From B73-G16 sp964448445 (lineage in GTDB: Bacteria > Desulfobacterota > B13-G15): DNA of 8,488 bases. The notes under the pieces were generated by a model. It did not search any database, was not told the DNA's origin, and was given only the letters and a program-made list of their open reading frames with translations. Shown in pieces: positions 1 to 6,410 of the stretch; within the stretch, counting starts at the first letter, position 1, and each line of letters starts with the position of its first letter. The stretch lies in assembly GCA_964448445.1 (NCBI GenBank), contig CAYVAU010000058.1, positions 1-8,488 on the forward strand, read 5' to 3'. A program made the translations under genes and the position numbers.

Positions 1-2
1 AA

Positions 3-317
3 CTGAGGAATTTCCTAAAAAATAACAAAATCAAAGAGCTACAAACTCAGATAAAATTGCGCGAGCTCACCTTTAACCGAGATCTTGCTTGGGAAACCTA
101 TCAGACGATCTTACGGAAGTACAAGGAGACAGAGTTGGCCTTACAAAGTCAAGAAATGGAGGTGCGTTTTGTTGCTCCCGCCCTTCCTCCCACCAAGCCC
201 GTCATCCCCAAACCAAAGCTTTATATAGCTGTGGCAACCCTCCTGGGACTCTTTCTGGGAACAATTTTGGCATTCTTGGTGGAACACCTGGAGACTGCAA
301 AGGTAAAAGAAAGCTGA
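3..317 (+). CDS. Wzz/GNVR-type polysaccharide chain-length determinant, C-terminal fragment
   Basis: Partial gene: the frame is open to the left edge, so only about the last 104 residues are visible and the true start lies outside. The visible part begins with a charged, coiled-coil-like helix rich in Lys, Glu and Gln. Next comes a Pro-rich linker (APALPPTKPVIPKPK), then one hydrophobic segment (about YIAVATLLGLFLGTILAFLV), then a short charged tail ending in TGA. This order of coiled coil, Pro-rich motif before the last membrane helix and short cytoplasmic tail is typical of the C-terminus of Wzz/GNVR co-polymerases, which set O-antigen or exopolysaccharide chain length at the inner membrane. 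There is no visible tyrosine-kinase domain after the helix. It is convergent with the Hdr operon and AT-richer than it, so it is probably functionally unrelated. Family call fairly sure; exact polysaccharide unknown. Confidence 0.75.
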   Translation: MRNFLKNNKIKELQTQIKLRELTFNRDLAWETYQTILRKYKETELALQSQEMEVRFVAPALPPTKPVIPKPKLYIAVATLLGLFLGTILAFLVEHLETAKVKES

Positions 318-346
318 GAATTTCCGGCTTGTAAAGGTGGAGGGGA

Positions 347-1186
347 TCAGCCAAAGGCCTGAAGCCTTCCATTCTTTATCCCTAAGTCCCCCGATGGAAG
401 GCCAAGGGCAAGACCGATCAACTGGCTGATCAAAACGCTCGGGAGGATCTCCTTTCCCAAGGCCCGGTGCTGAACCCTTTCAAACTGCAACTGACAGTAA
501 GGACAGGCCACACAAAGCACCTCTGCCCCCGCTTTGAGCGAATCCTCGACCTTTCCCCTCAGGATGCTCATCGAAAGCTCATCATCGATCCCCAAAAGGG
601 GTGCCCCGCAGCAGTCAAGCCTCCTCTGTCCCATAATCGCCTTGGCCCCAGTGGCCGCAATCAGTTCTTCGAGGATCCTGGGATCCGAGGGATCATCAAG
701 CTGCATAAGGGGACTCGGCCTTAGGGCATGGCAACCATAATGGGTGGCCACACAAAGCCCCTCAAGCCCCCTGGATACTTCCCCCTTTATGACCTCCAGA
801 CCCACCTCACCGTAAAGGACCTGCAGAAAATGCTTGACCCTCGCCACCCCCGTGTATATCAGCCCTTCCTTCTGCAGGATTCGATTCACCTCCCCCCTGC
901 GGTCGAGATCCTCATCAAGGATCCCCTTGGCCTTCCTTAGGGTCCCGTAGCAGCACTGGCAGAGCACAAGGATTTCGAGGCCCTCCCTTTCGGCCAGAGC
1001 CAAATTCCTCCCGGAAAGCAGCAGGAAGGCCTTCGGGTCGATGCTCCTTAAGGGATACCCGCAGCAGCCAAACTCCGCTATATCCTGAAGCTCGATTCCC
1101 AGCCTCTGCAAAAGGAGCCTCGCTGAGGTCTCATATTCCGGAAGCCTTGCCGGGATATTACATCCCAGAAACAGGGCGTACTTCAT
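347..1186 (-). CDS. hdrB: Heterodisulfide reductase subunit B (HdrB), two CCG domains
   Basis: 279 residues, close to the usual HdrB length. In known HdrB, two CCG motifs each bind a non-cubane [4Fe-4S] cluster through five cysteines and act on disulfide substrates or thiol pairs. Both sets look complete: C9, C41-C42, C76, C79 in the first and C152, C192-C193, C228, C231 in the second, with extra cysteines at 78, 145 and 225. The protein opens directly with the first motif (YALFLGC), which supports the ATG at 1186; a strong AAGGAGG lies just upstream. The start sits inside the 3' end of the preceding membrane/HdrC gene (29-nt overlap), suggesting coupled translation and a stoichiometric partnership. 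No transmembrane helix is seen, so it should be cytoplasmic, docked on the HdrC segment. The physiological substrate is unknown: CoB-S-S-CoM is not expected in a bacterium. No strong terminator is visible after the TGA. Confidence 0.93.
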   Translation of the reverse strand: MKYALFLGCNIPARLPEYETSARLLLQRLGIELQDIAEFGCCGYPLRSIDPKAFLLLSGRNLALAEREGLEILVLCQCCYGTLRKAKGILDEDLDRRGEVNRILQKEGLIYTGVARVKHFLQVLYGEVGLEVIKGEVSRGLEGLCVATHYGCHALRPSPLMQLDDPSDPRILEELIAATGAKAIMGQRRLDCCGAPLLGIDDELSMSILRGKVEDSLKAGAEVLCVACPYCQLQFERVQHRALGKEILPSVLISQLIGLALGLPSGDLGIKNGRLQAFG

Positions 1187-2876
1187 CCCTTCCCTCCTTC
1201 AAGGCCTTAACCATAAGACCCCTGAGCTCGATCAGTACATCTGTGACGTTCACCCCCTGCGGGCAGAGCTCTTGACACTGATAGCAGGTCAGACACATCC
1301 ACAGCATCGGGGCCCCTAGGGCCATCTCCCTCAATCCCAGGGCACAGGCCCTCATTATCTGGTGGGGAAGAAGCCCCAAAACCTCCTTGGGCCTTTCGTA
1401 TTGGGACACCACCGGACAAACATTGGTACAGGTCTGACACGAAAAACACATCCGGAAGGTCCGGGCATCTGAAGAAAGATCCAGGACCTCAGGGGGACCG
1501 ATGGAAAGGGGCTCCACAGGAGGGCCAAAGGCCTGAGAGACCTTCTCCCTCAGGGAAAGGAGAGGATTCTGGTAATTTTCGCCCACATCCTCCCTGCGCA
1601 AACCCCTGTAAAAGGAAAAGGGGGTCAGGAGGACCGGGTCCACAAGTCCCCTCTGGAGCAGGGCCTCCCTTGCCTCAAACCACAGTTCCTGGAGATCGAT
1701 CCCCGAGGGACAGGAAACCGTGCAGCGAAGGCAATTGGTGCAGAGATAAACCCCCTCCAGGATCTCCCTGAGCACTTTCTCCCCAAGGGGCTTCCCGGAG
1801 GCAAGGACCTTGAGGGAGGGGATCTTCTCCGAGGGAAGGATGGCCCTGTTGGGGATCACCTCCGTTGTGGCCGAAACCGCACATTTCGCGGTACAGGTCC
1901 CACAATGCACACAGGCATCAAGCTCCACCATCCGCTTTGTCTCAAGGTTAAGGGGAGAGGACCTCCTCGGATCGATGACCGCATTAAGGAGCAAGCTCAA
2001 GGGAACGGATATAAGGTGGAAGAACTTGGTGAAGGGCAAAATCGCCAGGGCAAAGAGGCACAAAAGCACATGAAACCACCTGAGCCCTCCTGGAACACTG
2101 AAACGGTCAAGGGGACGGGCTAAGGGCCTTACGGCCTTGGAGATCCCATAGCTCAGAAAGGCCCACTTGGGACTGGCATGACAAGGGGCACAGCTGAACT
2201 CATGGATCTCCGCCCCTTCGCTGACGAGCTCCTCGGGGACCTCTTGGATGTTCGGCGAAACGAGCCCAAAGTTCCTGACCCAGTAAGCCTCCAGGGCCCT
2301 TTCCTCTTCCTCCGAGAGGGCCGCATATTCTGAAACCATCTCCAGATACGCCTTGTAAGAGGTAATCCTCACTCCCTTGAGGAAAAACCCCGAAAGGAGG
2401 ATGAGGACTACCACAACGATGGCATAAATATCCATCGGGGCGCTCCTGAAGCGGGGAATCCCCTTCAAGCGCCTCCCCACGGCCATCAAGGCCCCCACAA
2501 GGGCCATCACCCCAAAAAGGTCCCTCAAAAACAAAAAGGGCATAGCCGTGGAGACATACCCCTCGATGAGGACCTTCCCCAGGGCATGGGTGACGATCAA
2601 AAGCCCGAATCCCCAGTAAAGGAACAAATGCATGAGCCACCTGTAACGGTCCTCGCGATAGGTCCTCAGCTGAAGGACCACATCCAGAAGGAGGGCCTTC
2701 AAGAGGACAAGGACCTTCCGGCTGAGGATCGTGCTATAAATCCCCCGGAGGGCCGCACCAAGGCGCCCCCATCCACCCTCCCTTCGCAGGGACCCTTTAA
2801 ACCAACCCCAGACTTTCCACCCAATTCCCCCTAGGAAGGCCACCAGGGAGATCCATACTAGGATATCGGGAACCAT
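1158..2876 (-). CDS. NarI-like membrane cytochrome fused to tandem 4Fe-4S / HdrC domains
   Basis: 572 residues; start ATG at 2876 with AAGGAGG six bases upstream. The N-terminal ~300 residues hold five or six hydrophobic helices (about 5-22, 82-102, 118-136, 150-168, 266-285, 286-300). His pairs at 83/97 and 269/287 could ligate two b hemes; the 18-residue spacing of the second pair equals that of the NarI heme ligands as I recall them. Between helices 4 and 5 is an acidic ~95-residue loop with a c-heme motif, C229-A-P-C232-H233. Positive charges at 23-80 and 135-146 place those loops inside and the heme loop outside. The C-terminal half is cytoplasmic, with four CxxCxxCxxxC motifs: 322-332, 379-389, 477-487 and 528-538. 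The last pair is the HdrC-like dicluster that normally pairs with HdrB, encoded next. Likely role: electron exchange between quinone (and perhaps a periplasmic cytochrome) and the HdrAB core. Fused separate modules resemble DsrM/HdrE plus HdrC. Confidence 0.85.
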   Translation of the reverse strand: MVPDILVWISLVAFLGGIGWKVWGWFKGSLRREGGWGRLGAALRGIYSTILSRKVLVLLKALLLDVVLQLRTYREDRYRWLMHLFLYWGFGLLIVTHALGKVLIEGYVSTAMPFLFLRDLFGVMALVGALMAVGRRLKGIPRFRSAPMDIYAIVVVVLILLSGFFLKGVRITSYKAYLEMVSEYAALSEEEERALEAYWVRNFGLVSPNIQEVPEELVSEGAEIHEFSCAPCHASPKWAFLSYGISKAVRPLARPLDRFSVPGGLRWFHVLLCLFALAILPFTKFFHLISVPLSLLLNAVIDPRRSSPLNLETKRMVELDACVHCGTCTAKCAVSATTEVIPNRAILPSEKIPSLKVLASGKPLGEKVLREILEGVYLCTNCLRCTVSCPSGIDLQELWFEAREALLQRGLVDPVLLTPFSFYRGLRREDVGENYQNPLLSLREKVSQAFGPPVEPLSIGPPEVLDLSSDARTFRMCFSCQTCTNVCPVVSQYERPKEVLGLLPHQIMRACALGLREMALGAPMLWMCLTCYQCQELCPQGVNVTDVLIELRGLMVKALKEGRDEVRPVSGM

Positions 2877-2892
2877 CTAAGCCTCCTTATCC

Positions 2893-5800
2893 CTATGCCT
2901 CAAAGAGGGCATCTACCTGGTCCATTATCTGTTCGTCGGTGAAGTGGTTGAGCCTTATGGCACCGGTGGGACACCTCGCACTGCACAGACCGTCTCCTCT
3001 GCAGATGACGGGATTCACCTGGGCCTTCTTCCCACCCTTGACCTCTATAAGCCTGATAGCTCCATAGGCGCAGGCCTCAACACACGCCCCACAGCCGATA
3101 CAGAGCCCCTCAATGACCTCACAGACCGCCCCACTTCCCCTTATCTCCTCCTGCGAGAGGAGAACCGCGGCCCTGAGGGCTGCGGTCTTCGCCTGGGCAA
3201 TGGTCTCGGAGATGTACTTGGGATAGTGGGCCATCCCACACAAAAAGATGCCGTCGGTTCCAAAATCCACGGGCCTGAGCTTGGGATGGGCCTCCATGAA
3301 AAAACCCTCCCCAGTGGAGGGAAGACCAAGGCGCTGGGCCAATTCCCGGTTCCCATCGGGAACCACCGGCACACTCAAGACCAAAAGATCCGCAACCAAC
3401 TCGAAATCCTGTCCCAAGGTGGGCATCCACCACCTCACCTTAAACCCATCCCCCTCCAGCTCCACCTCCGGCTTCCTCTCGGGATCGTAGGGAAGGAACA
3501 AAACGCCTTTTTCCCGGGCCTTGCGATAGTAGTCCTCGAGGAATCCATAAGTACGCATATCCCTGTAAAGAACCACCACCTTCAGATCGGGACGCATTTC
3601 TTTCAATTTCAGTCCATTTTTTACTGCCTCACCACAACATATCCTGCTGCAGTAGGGGCGTTTTTCGTTTCTGGATTCGACGCATTGGATCATGACGACG
3701 GTCCTTATCCCTTCGGGAATCCCGGTTGTGGCAATCATCCTTTCGAGTTCCAGCTGGGTCAGCACCCTTTCGCTTTCGCCGTAGTGGTATTCGGAGGGTT
3801 CCAGAGGTTTGCCCCCGGTGGCTATGATCAGTGCCCCGTGTTCGATCTCCACCTGATCGCCGTCCCCTCCCACCGGGACAAGCACCGACTTGAAGTTCCC
3901 GACATATCCTGAAAAGTCCGAAAGTTCATAACCCAGATAGAGCCTGATCCTCTCCTCGTCCTCCACCCTCTGCCTCAAATTCTGCAGCAACTTCTGGGGA
4001 TCCCCGCCCCCAAGGGTATAGTGCAGGTGACGGAGATTCCCCCCAAGCTCCCTTTCCCTTTCGACCAGATATACCTCGAACCCTTGCCGGGCCAGAGACA
4101 GCGAGGCGGTCATCCCCGCAAGCCCCCCTCCCAGGACCAAGGCCCTGGGATTGACCTTAAGGGAGGGTTCCTTCAGGGGGGCGAGGTCCCTTGCCCTCGA
4201 GACGGCCATCCTGAGCAGTTCCTTCGCCTTCTCCGTGGCCTCCTTTTTGTCCATGGAGTGGACCCAGCTGCAGTGCTCGCGGATGTTGACCATTTCCAGC
4301 AGATAGGGATTGAGCCCTGCCTCCCTCAAGGCCTCCCTGAAGATTTGTTCATGGGTCCTGGGGGTGCAGGCTGCAACTACCACCCGGTTGAGCCCCTTCT
4401 CCTTTATCAGGTCTGTTATCCTCCGAAGCCCCTCGTTGGAGCAGCTTATGAGCTGGTTTTCGGCATAGACCACGCCCTTGAGTCCCCTGACGTATTGGAC
4501 CACCTCCCTGACATCCACCACCCCGGCTATGTTCGTCCCGCAGTGGCAGACAAAGACCCCGATTCTGGGTTCCTCCCCTTCGACGGACCTCTCGGGGGGA
4601 TACTGCTTTTTGACCGCGAGGCTTCCCCTTTGGGAGGCGAGCAGTTCGGCGGCTGATGCAGCCGCAGCCCCGCTGGAGCAGATAGTGTCCGGGATGTCCA
4701 TGGGGAAGACGGAATTTCCGCCCACATAAATCCCCTTGCCGTCGGCCCCTTCCAGGGGATAAAAGGGATGGATGTCAAAGAACCCATGTTCGTTCACCTC
4801 AAGCCCCAGGATCCTCCCCAGATCCCTATTGCCCGGCGCAGGGACCACTCCCACCGATAGCACCACCATATCGAACTCTTCCCTTATAAGCCTGTCCTGG
4901 TCAACGTAACTCACGATGATGTTGCCGTTTTCGGGGTTCTCCCTGAGCAGAGGGGGGCGTGATCTCACAAACCTCACGCCCCTTGAGAGGGCCCGGTTGA
5001 AGAGGTCCTCGAAGCCCTTCCCGAAGGTCCTTATGTCGTTGTGGAAGATCACAGTCTCTATATTGGGATGGTGGTCCTTGGTAACGAGCGCTTGCTTTAT
5101 GGCATAGGTGCAACAGAAGGCCGAGCAGTAGCTCCTTCCAAACTTCAAGTCCCTAGAGCCCACGCACTGTATCCACGCGATCTTATGGGGTACCCGGTAA
5201 TCGGAACGTCTGAGGATCTCACCGCCTGTTGGACCCGTTGAGTTGGTGATCCTCTCGTACTCGATGCTCGTGACCACGTTTTTGAACTCCCCATAGCCGT
5301 AGGGGCCCTTAAGGGGTTTGAACACCTCATAGCCCGCTGTGATCACTATGGCACCGACGTTGACCTTCCCGCGCTTTCTTTTCTGCTGGAAGTTTACGGC
5401 GTTGTTCTTGCATACGGTCAGGCAGATCCCGCACTTGCCCTGAAAGTGAAGGCAGCTTTCACGATCTACATACGCCACAGCGGGAACCGCCTGGGGACAC
5501 CACACGCTTATGGCCCTGGCCTCACCGAGGCCCTCGTCAAAGGGATTGGGCATAAGTACCGGGCAGAAGGACTGACAGGTTCTGCAACCCGTGCAGAGGT
5601 CTTCCTCCACAAACCTCGGATGCTTCTGGAGGGTCACGGTGAAGGCCCCTGGCCTTCCTTCGATATCCACCACCTCGGTATTGGTGAGGATCCTGATGTT
5701 GGGATGCCGACCGGCATCGGCCATCTTGGGGCCCAGGATTCAGAGGGAACAGTCCATCGTGGGGAAGGTCTTGTCGAGCTGGGCCATCTTGCCCCCGATC

Positions 5801-5928
5801 TGGGGCCCCTTCTCCACCAGGTAGACCTTGAATCCCAAAGAGGCGAGGTCCAGGGAGGCCTGGATCCCCCCGATGCCTCCCCCTATGACCATCACGGCAC
5901 CTATGGGCATGTCCAGAACCCGAGCCAT
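2893..5928 (-). CDS. hdrA: Tandem HdrA flavoprotein containing selenocysteine (UGA at codon 63)
   Basis: 1011 residues when the in-frame TGA at 5742-5740 is read as selenocysteine. Start ATG 5928 follows GGAGGAG and overlaps the previous stop (TGATG). Module 1: FAD motif GGGIGG (16-21), conserved HdrA block ending DCSL-U63-ILGPKM, then [4Fe-4S] cysteines 112/115/118/122 and 159/166/169/173, and a Cys-rich flavin segment (255, 268, 272-273). Module 2 is a fuller HdrA copy: N-terminal Cys set (461, 463, 496, 521, 553), second FAD motif GGGLAG (600-605), repeated IQC...YC...CC segment (749-765), and a C-terminal ferredoxin pair (943/946/949/953 and 976/982/986). HdrA proteins bind FAD and can bifurcate electrons among ferredoxin, a disulfide reductase (HdrBC) and another partner. 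The double-length form recalls BamE of the class II benzoyl-CoA reductase complex. No membrane helix: cytoplasmic. Stopping at the UGA would leave 62 residues; starting at ATG 5724 would remove the first FAD site. Confidence 0.93.
5690..5739 (-). promoter_or_regulatory. Bacterial SECIS element directly after the UGA of hdrA
   Basis: On the minus strand, starting with the base after the UGA, an RNA hairpin can form in three stacked helices: AUCCU (5739-5735) with AGGAU (5694-5690); GAUG (5725-5722) with CAUC (5698-5695); and GAUGCC (5718-5713) with GGCAUC (5708-5703). The apical loop is GGUC (5712-5709). A GU-containing apical loop on a short GC stem is the SelB recognition feature known from E. 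coli fdhF, whose loop is also GGUC. The loop lies 27 nt after the UGA, longer than in fdhF but, as I recall, within the accepted bacterial range. Its place inside the coding region argues for a bacterium; archaeal SECIS elements lie in untranslated regions. Confidence 0.85.
5740..5742 (-). other. Selenocysteine codon (UGA) in hdrA
   Basis: TGA in the frame that is open from 5928 to 2893. It falls in the most conserved HdrA motif, where most homologues have Cys (DKTFPTxDCSxC-ILxPK). Here the residues read DKTFPTMDCSL, then UGA, then ILGPKMADAGRHPN, with normal HdrA sequence on both sides. Selenoprotein HdrA is an established family in archaea and bacteria with this Cys/Sec exchange. A hairpin of bacterial SECIS type follows directly. 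Confidence 0.92.
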
Positions 5929-6401
5929 CACAGCTCCTCCACCTCTTCTTCTTCCACTTCGGGGACCTCTATCTCCTCCACCCTCTCGGGCATATACACC
6001 AAGGCCTCCTGATCGCAGGCCTGTACACACATCGGCCCCCCCTCGGGCATGGGCTCCCCGCAGCCATCACAGAGAAGGGGAAGCCCCGTGTCGGGATCGA
6101 AGAAGTCCTTCCTCGAAGGGCAGACAGCCCTGCAGAAGGTGCATTCATCATAATCCCTCCCGCCGATGACGATCCTGTAGCGGATGTTGCACTCGCTTTC
6201 TGCCACATACCGCCCGGAGATGATCGGGAGGTAGACATCGTTGAGTTCGTCTACAAAGACCCTGATCCTGGCCTTGGCCGGATTTGCGTGGCTGTAACGG
6301 GGGGTGGCATGATAGGCCGCACAGTAAAGCTCACAGGTCCTGCAGCCTGTGCATTTTTCCGGCTGTATCTTTATGGCCTTTATCACCTTCTGGGCCTTCA
6401 T
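5928..6401 (-). CDS. bamC: BamC-like ferredoxin with three [4Fe-4S] clusters
   Basis: 157 residues with exactly twelve cysteines, enough for three [4Fe-4S] clusters: CTGCRTCELYC at 17-27, C71, CTFCRAVC at 87-94, CDGC at 111-114 and C125/C129. The arrangement fits the ferredoxin subunits that accompany tungsten oxidoreductases. Placement directly after the BamB-like gene, nine bases downstream, points to BamC, the electron-transfer partner of BamB in class II benzoyl-CoA reductase. It would pass electrons between the tungsten subunit and HdrA. The ATG at 6401 is supported by AGGAGGAAGGG, which overlaps the upstream TAG stop. The last 19 residues are very acidic (eleven Glu), an unusual tail; the GAG codons at its end also form the Shine-Dalgarno site for hdrA, whose ATG shares one base with this stop. 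No signal peptide or membrane helix is seen, so it should be cytoplasmic. It could equally be named an AOR-associated DMSO-reductase-type ferredoxin. Confidence 0.85.
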   Translation of the reverse strand: MKAQKVIKAIKIQPEKCTGCRTCELYCAAYHATPRYSHANPAKARIRVFVDELNDVYLPIISGRYVAESECNIRYRIVIGGRDYDECTFCRAVCPSRKDFFDPDTGLPLLCDGCGEPMPEGGPMCVQACDQEALVYMPERVEEIEVPEVEEEEVEEL

Positions 6402-6410
6402 CCCTTCCTC

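Noticed and set aside
354..368. Small inverted repeat (AAGGC-CTGAA-GCCTT) as terminator between the convergent genes
   Set aside because: Only five base pairs, lies inside the hdrB coding end, and no clear T-run follows.
2200..2640. Minus-strand 146-codon frame overlapping the membrane fusion gene
   Set aside because: Out-of-frame shadow; the membrane helices and the CxxCH loop are encoded in the other frame.
2944..3912. Plus-strand open frame of 322 codons opposite hdrA
   Set aside because: Complementary to well-supported HdrA coding sequence and without recognisable domains.
2893..5724. Reading hdrA as a 943-residue gene starting at ATG 5724, with a separate 96-residue gene upstream (6030-5740)
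   Set aside because: The two pieces join in one frame across a UGA within a conserved HdrA motif; a SECIS-like hairpin follows; the ATG at 5724 lacks the FAD site. The 6030 start would overlap the bamC-like gene by about 100 nt, and its first ~34 residues look unlike HdrA.
5740..5742. Nonsense mutation / pseudogene interpretation of the TGA
   Set aside because: The frame downstream is intact for over 900 residues with all expected ligands, and the stop is exactly at the known Sec/Cys position.
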